Below, in pieces: positions 8,227 to 15,938 of a stretch of DNA of 43,757 nucleotides. Source of the stretch: Candidatus Eiseniibacteriota bacterium (lineage in GTDB: Bacteria > Eisenbacteria > RBG-16-71-46 > CAIMUX01); contig JAKQSZ010000041.1 of NCBI GenBank assembly GCA_029569475.1, positions 1 to 43,757 on the forward strand, written 5' to 3'. The notes beneath the pieces are model-generated. The model worked only from the letters and a program-made list of their open reading frames with translations, had not been told where the DNA came from and made no database searches. A program made the translations under genes and the position numbers. Positions within the stretch are counted from its first letter, which is position 1. The number at the start of each line of letters is the position of its first letter.

Positions 8227-9044
8227 GCAACCACCGCGGGCCCCCCGCGAGAACCCGCCGGATCGCAACCCTGGCCTGGATCGTCGGGCGGCCCCACCTG
8301 GGAATTCGGTCCGGCATCACCGGCGATCGTGCTGTCCCCTGTCTCCGCAGAGCGGTTGCTTTCCCCAGTCTCCGCAAAGCGGTAGCCCGCGCCCCAGACG
8401 GTCTGGATGTACCGGGGGTTCTCGTGATCCGGCTCGATGCGGCGCCGGAGGCGGCTGACCAGGCTGTCGATCGATCGATAGTCCACCACGCGATCTTCCC
8501 CCCAGACATGTCGCAGGAGCTCTTCGCGGCTGAAGACCCGGCCGGGATGCTGCGCCAGGAAGAGCAGCAAGTCGAACTCCAGGGTCGTCACCGGGAGAAA
8601 CGTCTGTCCCCGGTCGACCCGGCGCCGCTGCGGGTCGATCCGCAGCTCGCCCCGCTCCAGGACGGCCGCTTGAGAATGAGCGCCGGACCGGCGCAGCAAC
8701 GCGCGCACCCGGGCCACCAGTTCGTGCGTGCTGAACGGCTTGGTCAGGTAGTCGTCGGCGCCGACCTCGAAGCCCAGTAGTTTATCAGCCTCGCCGCTGC
8801 GCGCGGTCAGCATGAGAATGGGCACGTCGCTGCGGCGCCGAACGCGACGGCAGACCTCCAGCCCATCGGCCCCCGGGATCATCAAGTCCAGGATCACCAG
8901 ATCCGGCGGCTGCCGTTCGATGTCGCGCATGGCCGTGATGCCATCGGCCAGTATGCGGGATCCCAGCCCGATCGCCTCGAGATTCCGGGCGAGGAGGCGC
9001 GCGATCTTCGGATCGTCTTCTACGATGAGAACGCTTGAAGGCAT
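8223..9044 (-). CDS. OmpR/PhoB-family response regulator with extra C-terminal tail
   Basis: A 273-residue DNA-binding regulator. The receiver domain (about 1-120) has the acidic pair (VEDD), the phospho-acceptor Asp near residue 52 in ILDLMIPG, and the conserved Thr/Lys region (LTARSG, LTKPFS). A winged-helix domain (about 135-230) ends RYIQTVWGAGYRF, typical of OmpR/PhoB. After it comes an unusual 45-residue hydrophilic tail containing a duplicated AETG(E/D)S motif, encoded by a 27-bp tandem duplication. The start is uncertain: ATG 9044 gives the standard N-terminus, while a GTG at 9062 is in frame and neither has a strong ribosome site. It is translationally coupled to the kinase. The Pho-box-like repeats before the Spy/CpxP-like gene are its probable target. 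Confidence 0.93.
   Translation of the reverse strand: MPSSVLIVEDDPKIARLLARNLEAIGLGSRILADGITAMRDIERQPPDLVILDLMIPGADGLEVCRRVRRRSDVPILMLTARSGEADKLLGFEVGADDYLTKPFSTHELVARVRALLRRSGAHSQAAVLERGELRIDPQRRRVDRGQTFLPVTTLEFDLLLFLAQHPGRVFSREELLRHVWGEDRVVDYRSIDSLVSRLRRRIEPDHENPRYIQTVWGAGYRFAETGESNRSAETGDSTIAGDAGPNSQVGPPDDPGQGCDPAGSRGGPAVVA
8331..8384. repeat. 27-bp tandem duplication in the regulator tail
   Basis: Two imperfect 27-bp copies (8331-8357 and 8358-8384), each containing GTCTCCGCA and AGCGGT, lie at the end of the winged-helix domain. They encode the repeated nine-residue unit around AETG(E/D)S. The copy length is a multiple of three, so the frame is kept. Confidence 0.75.
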
Positions 9045-9174
9045 TGCGCGAACAGATTGCACCTTGGTGCGGATTCAGTCTAGTCTCTCCGGAATTGCCC
9101 TTGACCAGCGCAAGGAATGTATCCGACATCCAAGGCGTCATCCAGGCGTCCCGCGGGGCGCCCAAAGGAGTTTC

Positions 9175-10611
9175 ATGCCGCGCAAGACTGGTGGTGTCAC
9201 CGAAGACCTCAATCTCAACTCTATCGTATCCCGTCAGTTCGACAAGGCCGCGGCGACCCTGGACTATCCGGCGGCGTTGCTCGCGCAGATCAAGGCATGC
9301 AACAACATCGTTCAGTTCACCTTCCCGGTGCGGCTGGGTCGGGAAATGATGGTGGTGACCGGCTGGAGGGCGGAGCACAGTCACCACCACAAACCGCTCA
9401 AAGGGGGCATCCGTTACAGCGAGCACGTCACCGCCGACGAGGTGATGGCCCTGGCCGCCCTCATGACGTACAAGTGCGCGATCGTCGATCTTCCCTATGG
9501 CGGTTCCAAGGGCGGGGTCGCCATCAACCCCCGCGTCCATGAGCCAGAGGTCCTGGAAGCCGTCACCCGGCGATTCACTGCTGAGCTGCTCTCGAAGAAC
9601 TTCATCGGCCCTGGCATCAACGTCCCGGCCCCCGACATGGGCACCGGCGAGCGGGAGATGGCCTGGATCTACGACACCTACGACACCTTCCACCGGGGTG
9701 GCATCGACAACATGGCCTGCGTCACCGGCAAGCCGGTCAGCCTTGGGGGCATCCCCGGCCGGGCCGAGGCCACCGGACGCGGAGTGCAGTTCGGCATCCG
9801 CGAGGCCATGCAGGAGAAGAGCGACCTGAAGAAGGTCGGCCTGTCACCTGGCCTGGAGGGCAAACGAATCGCTGTCCAAGGACTGGGCAACGTTGGCTAC
9901 CATGCGGCCCGCCTGCTCGTGGAAGAGGACGGCTGCATCCTCACCGGCATTGGCGAGTGGGACGGCACCATCATCAACGAGAAGGGACTCTCGCCGGTGG
10001 CCGTCCAGGAGCATCGCCTGAAGACCGGCTCGATCCGCGGCTTCCCGGGAGCGCGGACCCTGGCCTCCTCGCGCGCCGTGCTCGAGGTGCCGTGCGACAT
10101 CCTCATCCCGGCGGCGCTGGAGAATCAGATCACCCTGGAGAACGCTGACCGTCTGCGCTGCAAGATCCTGGCGGAGGCCGCCAACGGACCGACCACGCCG
10201 GGCGCCGAAGCTGTCCTCCTCAAGAAAGGCGTCCTGGTCATCCCGGACGTCTACTTGAACTCCGGCGGGGTCACCGTCTCCTACTTCGAGTGGAGCCGCA
10301 ATCTCCTCCACATGCGCTACGGGATGCTGGAGAAGCGACTCGACGAGCGGTGGCGGACGGGCTTCCTGGACTCGATCGAGACGCTGGTCGATCAGCGGTT
10401 CGCCCCGCGTTTACGGGAGACGCTGGTCAAGGGCGCCGACGAGCTCTCGCTGGTCACGTCCGGGCTCGAGGACACCATGGTGCAAGCCTACCGCGAGATC
10501 CGCGACATCCTGCGCAGCCGGCCGAAGGTCAAAGACCTCCGTACGGCGGCCTACGTGCTGGCCATCGAGAAGATCGCCAAGGCGTACATGTCGCTCGGCA
10601 TCTTCCCGTAG
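9175..10611 (+). CDS. gdhA: Glutamate (Glu/Leu/Phe/Val family) dehydrogenase
   Basis: Catalyses reversible oxidative deamination of glutamate to 2-oxoglutarate and ammonia with NAD(P)H. It is 478 residues, somewhat longer than the usual 415-450. ATG 9175 has AAGGAG 5 bases upstream; the open frame reaches further 5' only as antisense of the regulator. Substrate-domain motifs are present: KGGIRYSEHV near 75 and KCAIVDLPYGGSKGG near 102-116, including the catalytic and substrate-binding lysines. The nucleotide-binding domain has QGLGNVGYHAARLL (GxGxxG/A). The family match is firm; specificity for glutamate rather than leucine or phenylalanine is the most probable reading from length and motif style. 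It is divergent from the regulator gene, with a 130-base shared upstream region, and is followed 57 bases later by a YigZ-family gene. Confidence 0.92.
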   Translation: MPRKTGGVTEDLNLNSIVSRQFDKAAATLDYPAALLAQIKACNNIVQFTFPVRLGREMMVVTGWRAEHSHHHKPLKGGIRYSEHVTADEVMALAALMTYKCAIVDLPYGGSKGGVAINPRVHEPEVLEAVTRRFTAELLSKNFIGPGINVPAPDMGTGEREMAWIYDTYDTFHRGGIDNMACVTGKPVSLGGIPGRAEATGRGVQFGIREAMQEKSDLKKVGLSPGLEGKRIAVQGLGNVGYHAARLLVEEDGCILTGIGEWDGTIINEKGLSPVAVQEHRLKTGSIRGFPGARTLASSRAVLEVPCDILIPAALENQITLENADRLRCKILAEAANGPTTPGAEAVLLKKGVLVIPDVYLNSGGVTVSYFEWSRNLLHMRYGMLEKRLDERWRTGFLDSIETLVDQRFAPRLRETLVKGADELSLVTSGLEDTMVQAYREIRDILRSRPKVKDLRTAAYVLAIEKIAKAYMSLGIFP

Positions 10612-10668
10612 CCCATCGACCTGGCGAGGGCCAGAGAGATCCGGCACCCTCGCTCGCGGAGCGCTGCG

Positions 10669-11280
10669 ATGTCAGAGGACCAGGTTCTTTCGATCGAAGA
10701 TGGGTCGGAGACGGAGATCGTCGTCCAGGGGTCCCGTTTCCTGGGGCAGGCCTTCGGCTGTGACTCGCCCGAGGCCGCCGCGGAGCGGGTCTCCGCCGTG
10801 CGCCGCCGTTATCACAACGCAACCCACCACTGCTGGGCCTGGCGGATCGGCCTGGACGGGCCGATGGAGCGTTGGGACGATGACAGCGAACCGTCCGGGA
10901 CGGCCGGCCCCCCGATCCTGAAGCCCCTTCAGCACGAACATCTCACCCAGGCGATGATCGTCGTCACCCGCTACTTCGGCGGCGTGAAACTGGGGACCGG
11001 CGGTCTGGCCCGCGCCTACGGGGAGGCCGCCCGAACCGCGCTGGCAGCCGCCGCGCGGCGCGTGATCTGGCTGACCCGGACGCTGTCGCTGCGTTGCGAC
11101 TACGCCGACCTGGGCGTCGTAGAGAACTGCCTCCACCGGACCGCGGGAGATCTCCGGGACATTCGCCGGGAATTCGAGACAGGGCCTTGCTTCGTGGTCG
11201 AGGTCGTGCGGAGCCGGGCCGAGAGGTTTCGTGCCGATCTGATCGAGCGGACCGCGGGACGGATCCGGATCGACGGCTGA
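10669..11280 (+). CDS. YigZ/IMPACT-family protein (UPF0029)
   Basis: A 203-residue cytoplasmic protein of the YigZ/IMPACT family. Its hallmark is the N-terminal UPF0029 domain: ATHHCWAWRIG (about 47-57), DDSEPSGTAGPPIL (about 68-81), then VTRYFGGVKLGTGGLARAY (about 96-114). A C-terminal ferredoxin-like domain (DUF1949-like) follows, as in full-length bacterial YigZ. Bacterial members have a proposed nucleic-acid or ribosome-related role, but the biochemical function is unsettled. ATG 10669 has GGAG 8 bases upstream. It lies 57 bases after gdhA on the same strand and may be co-transcribed; no functional link is evident. Confidence 0.9.
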   Translation: MSEDQVLSIEDGSETEIVVQGSRFLGQAFGCDSPEAAAERVSAVRRRYHNATHHCWAWRIGLDGPMERWDDDSEPSGTAGPPILKPLQHEHLTQAMIVVTRYFGGVKLGTGGLARAYGEAARTALAAAARRVIWLTRTLSLRCDYADLGVVENCLHRTAGDLRDIRREFETGPCFVVEVVRSRAERFRADLIERTAGRIRIDG

Positions 11281-11299
11281 GGCTCCGATCGACGGCTGA
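11268..11299. repeat. 13-bp direct repeat across the YigZ stop codon
   Basis: GATCGACGGCTGA occurs at 11268-11280, ending in the stop codon, and again at 11287-11299, a 19-base period. The second copy supplies a further TGA outside the gene. It looks like a small tandem duplication. Confidence 0.7.
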
Positions 11300-11346
11300 A
11301 CCCCCAGGCCGGTTCGCTCACGAGGTTGTTCCGAAGCGGCCGGGGA

Positions 11347-12288
11347 TCAGACTCCCGAGGGTTCCAGGTGCCCCAGGCGCCGCATCATCATCCTCTGCTG
11401 CATGATGAAGGCGAAGGCCGGCCCGTAGGCGATGACGCCGAGCGCCGCCTTGAGGCCGATCTTCAGCGGCTTGGGGCGCATCAACACCTCGCTCCCCAGC
11501 GCGGTCCGCGCGATCCTACGCGCCACCGGGGTCTGCTTGAGGAAGGTCCGTTTCGGCTGGAAGGCGGACTGCCTCACGAAGACGAGGTCCATCGTCTCGC
11601 GGATCTCGTGCATGAACTCGCGGAACGAGAAATCGCTCGGCACCGCCTGGCTCATCCCCGTCCGGACGTTGCGCAGGAACTCCTCGGGCGTGTCTCCCGG
11701 CGCTGCCGTATAGGCCTTGCCCACCTGACCCGTGTGCGAATCGGAGGCCGCGACCAGGTGGCGGCCGTGCATCCGCGCCATCTGCATGGTCAGCAGGTTG
11801 AGCTGCGGGATCCGCCCGGCATTGAGCTCGATCAACGGGAACCGGGCGATGATCTGGGAAAGGGTCTTCAGGCTGGCGCTCTCTCCGCGCTCGAACCAGA
11901 ACGGATGGTTCAACGCGTGGTAGAGGTCCTGCTCGTTGCAGTAGTCCAGGAAGGCTTCCAGAGACCGGCGCCGGCGCGCCAGCTGGCCCATCTGCCGTCG
12001 GTCGAGACCGAGGACGTTGATGTGGATGGTGTGACCGACCGCAGGGTCCTTCACCTTGATCTCGATCCCATTGATCAGGGGAATGGGCGGGGAATCCCCG
12101 TACTCGCGCTCCAACTCGGCGCGCAGCGCCTCGATGCCCTTGAGCGTGTCGTGATCGGTCAGGGTGAAGTACCCCATGCCCATCGCCACCGCCTTGTCGT
12201 AGAGCGAGCGCGGCGAGAGCTCGGGCAGGTTGATCACGTCGTAGGAGTAGTGCGAGTGCAGATGGAGGTCGGCCTTCTTGCAGGCCAT
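11347..12288 (-). CDS. PHP-domain metal-dependent phosphoesterase
   Basis: A 313-residue PHP-family hydrolase. The N-terminal metal motif DLHLHSHYSYD (about 7-17) is followed by LTDHDTLKG (about 45-53). Later histidines appear in HALNHP (about 125-130) and in AASDSHTGQVG near 180, the expected PHP ligand set. PHP proteins of this size usually hydrolyse phosphate esters (histidinol-phosphate, nucleoside phosphates), but the substrate cannot be told here. The last 100 residues (from about 215) are basic with a hydrophobic end (LGVIAYGPAFAFIMQQ), possibly membrane-associated, which is unusual. ATG 12288 has AGGA just upstream; an in-frame ATG at 12348 would add 20 basic residues. Convergent with the YigZ-family gene. 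Confidence 0.85.
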   Translation of the reverse strand: MACKKADLHLHSHYSYDVINLPELSPRSLYDKAVAMGMGYFTLTDHDTLKGIEALRAELEREYGDSPPIPLINGIEIKVKDPAVGHTIHINVLGLDRRQMGQLARRRRSLEAFLDYCNEQDLYHALNHPFWFERGESASLKTLSQIIARFPLIELNAGRIPQLNLLTMQMARMHGRHLVAASDSHTGQVGKAYTAAPGDTPEEFLRNVRTGMSQAVPSDFSFREFMHEIRETMDLVFVRQSAFQPKRTFLKQTPVARRIARTALGSEVLMRPKPLKIGLKAALGVIAYGPAFAFIMQQRMMMRRLGHLEPSGV

Positions 12289-12497
12289 ATCATCCTGGTA
12301 CCGCGAGCCGTTGATCGGCTTGCGGGCGTGCCGGGACTGCTGTGGCATGTGGGGCTGTTCCCCTTCTCGGTTGGCATCCTGGATCTGCCGGGCGGGCCCC
12401 TCCTCTGCGAACCGGCCGCGTGCACGCGGCGAGGGGAGAGGCGGGGAAGTCAGCCCCTGTCGACTTCCGTTTCGGCTTCCGGCCTGGGCGTCGGGAC

Positions 12498-12503
12498 ATT
12501 CTA
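12498..12503 (-). promoter_or_regulatory. Candidate -10 element for the PHP gene
   Basis: TAGAAT on the minus strand, in a locally AT-richer patch about 210 bases before the PHP start. No recognisable -35 at 16-18 bases, so this is weak. Confidence 0.25.
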
Positions 12504-12549
12504 ACAGAACTTTGCCCGCGCGGTTCCTATCGTCATTTCTTTGCCGAAT

Positions 12550-12600
12550 CTCCACGGGGCGCTGGGCTCCCGTCCCGCCCGAAGGCCCGGCCCCGTGGAG
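12550..12600. other. Perfect 11-bp hairpin between the M16 and PHP genes
   Basis: CTCCACGGGGC (12550-12560) pairs with GCCCCGTGGAG (12590-12600), with a further GGGC/GCCC pairing inside. It lies just downstream of the M16 protease stop on the minus strand. There is no T-run on either side, so it is a stem-loop that may terminate Rho-independently only weakly or protect the 3' end. Confidence 0.5.
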
Positions 12601-12622
12601 ACCGCTCGCCGCGGGGCATTTC

Positions 12623-15379
12623 CTAGAGGGAGCCGGGGTTGACGACCTCGATCTCGCCCAGTCCGAGATCCCGAAGGCCGGGCTCGACCACGGCCCGGTC
12701 GCCCACGATGACGAAGACCATGCTGTCGGGGTCGATGTCCTCCCGCGCGACCCGGGCCAGGTCCGCCGCAGGCATCCCGGCGATCCGCTGGATCCTCGTC
12801 TCGATCTCATCGATGGAGACTCCATTCATGGCCAGCGACAGGATGGTGTAGGCGACCCGCCCCATCGTCTCGAGGTCCCGCGGATACTTGCGCTGCAGGC
12901 GGGTCTTGGCGTCCCGGATCTCCTGCTCCGTGATCGGACGCTCCGAACCGACATCCCGGAGTTCCTTCAGCAGTTCGGCGATCGTCTCCTTGGTGTGCTG
13001 CGTCTGCACCGGAGCCATCGCCACGAACATGCCGCCGTGCCGCCCGGCGATCGGGAAGGAGTAGGACCCGTAGGAGTAGCCCTTGTCCTCTCGCAGGTTC
13101 ATGTTGATCCGCGCGCTGAACTCGCCGCCCAGGACCGTGTTCATGATCTCAAATGCCAGGTAATCGGGATCGGACCGGCTCATGCCCGGCTGACCGCCGA
13201 GAACGAAGCTCTGCGGCGCCCCCGGCCGGTCGATCAGCACCAGCCTCGAGCCCTCTTCCGGCCGCGGCTCCGGAACCGTCCGCGCGGGAGGAGATCCCGC
13301 CTTCCAGTCTCCGAGCACGCGATGGAGCTGCTGTGTCGCCTCGGCCATGGTGAGGTCGCCGACCATCACCACGACGGAGTTGTTCGGCAGGTAGTGAGCG
13401 CGGTGAAATGAGACGAAGTCCTCTCTCGATAGGGCCGTGATCGAGGCGGTCGTGCCCAGGCCGGACGGAGGCTGGGCGTAAGGATGCTCCGGTCCGAAGA
13501 CCCTCCGGACCAGGGCCCGGAAGGCCAGCGCCTGGGGTTGATCCATCTCCTGGCGGTTGCGCGTCAACACGTCGGCGCGCTGGCGTTCAAGTTCTTCGGC
13601 GGGGAAGTCCGGCCTGGTCAGCACGGTCGCGGCCAGGTCGAGCCCCTCCTCCAGATGCTCGCGCAGCACGTTGAGATGGACGCACGACCCCTCGGTCTCG
13701 CTCTCGGTCTCGAGCAGGGCCCCCATCGCGGCGGCCGCGCTTTCAATCTGCAGGCTGCTCATCCCTCCGGCTCCTTCGTCGAGCAACGCTGCCGTCATCC
13801 CCGCGGTTCCCGCACGTTCCGGGGGATCGGCCGCCCAGCCGCTCAGCACACCGAAGTAGACGTCGATGAGCGGGAGATCGTGGCGCTCGACCAGGCAGAG
13901 CCGGATGCCGTTGGCCAGTTCGGCCGTCTGCACCTGTGGGGGCTGGAAGCCGGCGGTGGCGGCCGCCGCGGGCGCCCGGGAGCGATCCGTCTCCTTGGCC
14001 GAGGCCGCCAGGTTCCCTTGCGGAAGCACGTGGAGGATCACACGGCGCTCCGGGTCCAGATACCGGCGGGCGGCCTCCGCGACCTCCCCGGCGGTCACGT
14101 CGCGATAGCGTTGGAGGTCTTCGTCGAACTGACCCGGATCGCCGCAGTAGGTGTTGTAGCGGTTGAGCTGGTCGGCCTTGCCGCCAAAGCTGCCGATGCG
14201 ATCCAGCCGGCGCACGAAGCTGGTCTCGAAGGCGATGCGGGCGTGTTCCAACTCCTCGCGGGTGATGCCCTTCTCGGCCACGCGGCGGATCTCCTCCTCG
14301 ATCAGCCGCTCCAACTCGGCCAGGTCGTGCCCCGGCCTCGCCGTCGCGACGATCGCGAAGTCTCCGCAGATCTCCTTGCTGTCCTGGTACGAGTAGATCT
14401 CCTGGGCCACCTGGCGGTCGTAGACCAACGTCTTGTACAGGCGCGATGTCTTGTTGCCGGTCAGGACGTGGCTCAGCAGGTCCATGGCCGCGTCACCGGG
14501 CTCGAACCAGGCCGGCGTGATCCACCGCAGGTAGACCCGGGGCAGGCTGACGTCGTCACGCAGCGTGGCGCGGCGGACGGAAGTCAGCTCCGGCCGCCAG
14601 CGCTCCGTCCGATCGATCGGCGCGCCGGGAGGAATGGGGGCGAAGTACTTCTCGATCCAGGCCCGCGCCTGCCCGGGATCAAAATCTCCGGCGACGCACA
14701 AGGACGCGTTGTTGGGCGCATAGTAGAGGCGGAAGAACTCCGAGACATCCTCGCGCGTGGCCGCGGAGAGGTCTTCCATGCTGCCGATGACCGAGTGGGA
14801 GTACGGATGATCCCCGGGATAGACCAGGCGCGGCAGCAGCTCGGTCACGCCCCCGTACGGCGCGTTCAGGCCTTCTCGCTTCTCGTTCTTGACCACGTCC
14901 CTCTGGTTGTCGAGCTTCTCCTGGGTCATGGCCGGGAGAAGCCATCCCATGCGGTCCGCCTCCATCCAGAGAGCCAGCTCCAGTTGATCGGAAGGGACGT
15001 CCTCCCAGTAATTCGTGCGGTCCTCGTTGGTCGAGCCGTTGACCTGGCCGCCGATTCGCTCCAGCGGGACGAAGTAGTCGGTGTCCGAGTTGCTGGAGCC
15101 TTGGAACATCATGTGCTCGAAGAGATGGGCGAAGCCGGTGCGGCCGGGCTTCTCGTTCTTGGAGCCGACGTGGTACCAGACGTTGACGCTGACCATCGGG
15201 AGCCGATGATCCTCGTGCAGGATTACGTCGAGGCCATTGGCGAGGGTAAACTTCTCGAAACGGACCTCGGGCGTCTCCACGCCGGGAGCGCGGCCTGGGG
15301 TGTGGAGCAGCAGCAGGCAAGCCGCAACCGCGGCCCAGGGCACGGGCCGGAAGCGGCTGAGCGGGCGGGGCGAGTTCAT
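12623..15379 (-). CDS. M16-family zinc metallopeptidase (two-domain, exported)
   Basis: A 918-residue exported peptidase of the pitrilysin/insulinase (M16) family that degrades short peptides in the periplasm. ATG 15379 has AGGAG 7 bases upstream and yields a signal peptide (VPWAAVAACLLLLHTPGRAPG); the longer open frame is antisense. The inverted zinc motif HxxEH is present as HLFEH (about 84-88), inside RTGFAHLFEHMMFQGSSN, with the downstream Glu region expected about 70 residues on. A second M16 unit begins near residue 490 (LANGIRLCLVERHDLPLIDV) and has no HxxEH, as usual for the inactive C-terminal half of fused M16B proteins. The family is secure; the substrate is unknown. Divergent from the small lysine-rich gene. 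Confidence 0.93.
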   Translation of the reverse strand: MNSPRPLSRFRPVPWAAVAACLLLLHTPGRAPGVETPEVRFEKFTLANGLDVILHEDHRLPMVSVNVWYHVGSKNEKPGRTGFAHLFEHMMFQGSSNSDTDYFVPLERIGGQVNGSTNEDRTNYWEDVPSDQLELALWMEADRMGWLLPAMTQEKLDNQRDVVKNEKREGLNAPYGGVTELLPRLVYPGDHPYSHSVIGSMEDLSAATREDVSEFFRLYYAPNNASLCVAGDFDPGQARAWIEKYFAPIPPGAPIDRTERWRPELTSVRRATLRDDVSLPRVYLRWITPAWFEPGDAAMDLLSHVLTGNKTSRLYKTLVYDRQVAQEIYSYQDSKEICGDFAIVATARPGHDLAELERLIEEEIRRVAEKGITREELEHARIAFETSFVRRLDRIGSFGGKADQLNRYNTYCGDPGQFDEDLQRYRDVTAGEVAEAARRYLDPERRVILHVLPQGNLAASAKETDRSRAPAAAATAGFQPPQVQTAELANGIRLCLVERHDLPLIDVYFGVLSGWAADPPERAGTAGMTAALLDEGAGGMSSLQIESAAAAMGALLETESETEGSCVHLNVLREHLEEGLDLAATVLTRPDFPAEELERQRADVLTRNRQEMDQPQALAFRALVRRVFGPEHPYAQPPSGLGTTASITALSREDFVSFHRAHYLPNNSVVVMVGDLTMAEATQQLHRVLGDWKAGSPPARTVPEPRPEEGSRLVLIDRPGAPQSFVLGGQPGMSRSDPDYLAFEIMNTVLGGEFSARINMNLREDKGYSYGSYSFPIAGRHGGMFVAMAPVQTQHTKETIAELLKELRDVGSERPITEQEIRDAKTRLQRKYPRDLETMGRVAYTILSLAMNGVSIDEIETRIQRIAGMPAADLARVAREDIDPDSMVFVIVGDRAVVEPGLRDLGLGEIEVVNPGSL

Positions 15380-15632
15380 GGGTTTCTCCTGAGCGCAGGG
15401 GCCGCGCTTCGTGATCGAGCCAGTCCTGGTCACTGCCCGGCCGGGGCCGGACGCATTCCTACGTTGCGAGCCGCAAAAGGTTCCAGGCGCCTCCCGCGCT
15501 CGTCCGCGCCGCTGGCCGTGCGGACATTTCATTAGACAGGCCCTGGGCAATCGGTATGATGCGGCCAAAGTCTGCGGAAGCGGTCAGCCCGTCGCGGCTG
15601 AAACATGGGCCTTCGACACAGGGAGACTGGCC

Positions 15633-15737
15633 ATGGGCGACAAGGGAAAGAAGGACAAGGACAAAGCGGCGAAGCAAAAGGTCTCAAGGGACACCCAGGC
15701 GGCCAAGAAAAAACAGGATCAGCAGATCAAGAAGTAG
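15633..15737 (+). CDS. Small lysine-rich protein, 34 residues
   Basis: Starts MGDKGKKDKDKAAKQK and ends KKKQDQQIKK; more than a third of residues are Lys. ATG 15633 has GGGAG at 8 bases. Very short Lys/Gln/Asp-rich proteins with this MGDKGKK-type start occur in many bacteria without known function. The composition suggests a disordered nucleic-acid- or ribosome-associated peptide (inference). It stands alone between the divergent M16 gene and the downstream MFS gene. An open frame on this strand extends 5' to 15411 but lacks a better start. Confidence 0.6.
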   Translation: MGDKGKKDKDKAAKQKVSRDTQAAKKKQDQQIKK

Positions 15738-15878
15738 CCGCGCCGCCGCCCGCGCTCGAGACGGGCCGGACGGTTGCCCCGAGCGACCAGCGCTCCCAAC
15801 GCCGGGCGTCGGGGCCGGTTCCGGTGCGACCAGCGTCCGTCCAGCATCCGAGCCGCCGGGTGCTCCCTTCGCACGCGG

Positions 15879-15899
15879 CCCGACGGAGCCGCCGTCGGG
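15879..15899. other. 8-bp hairpin in the leader of the MFS gene
   Basis: CCCGACGG (15879-15886) pairs with CCGTCGGG (15892-15899) across a 5-base loop, 40 bases before the MFS start. There is no T-run. It could be an operator-like dyad or a leader stem; no regulator gene is adjacent. Confidence 0.35.
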
Positions 15900-15938
15900 T
15901 GTGTGCGTGACCCCACAGGATGATGATCCACACTCGTC

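Noticed and set aside
8812..9174. N-terminal extension of glutamate dehydrogenase
   Set aside because: It is antisense to the response regulator; ATG 9175 has a good ribosome site and the family start.
12550..12600. Hairpin as an intrinsic terminator
   Set aside because: Stem is strong but no T-run follows on either strand; listed only as a stem-loop.
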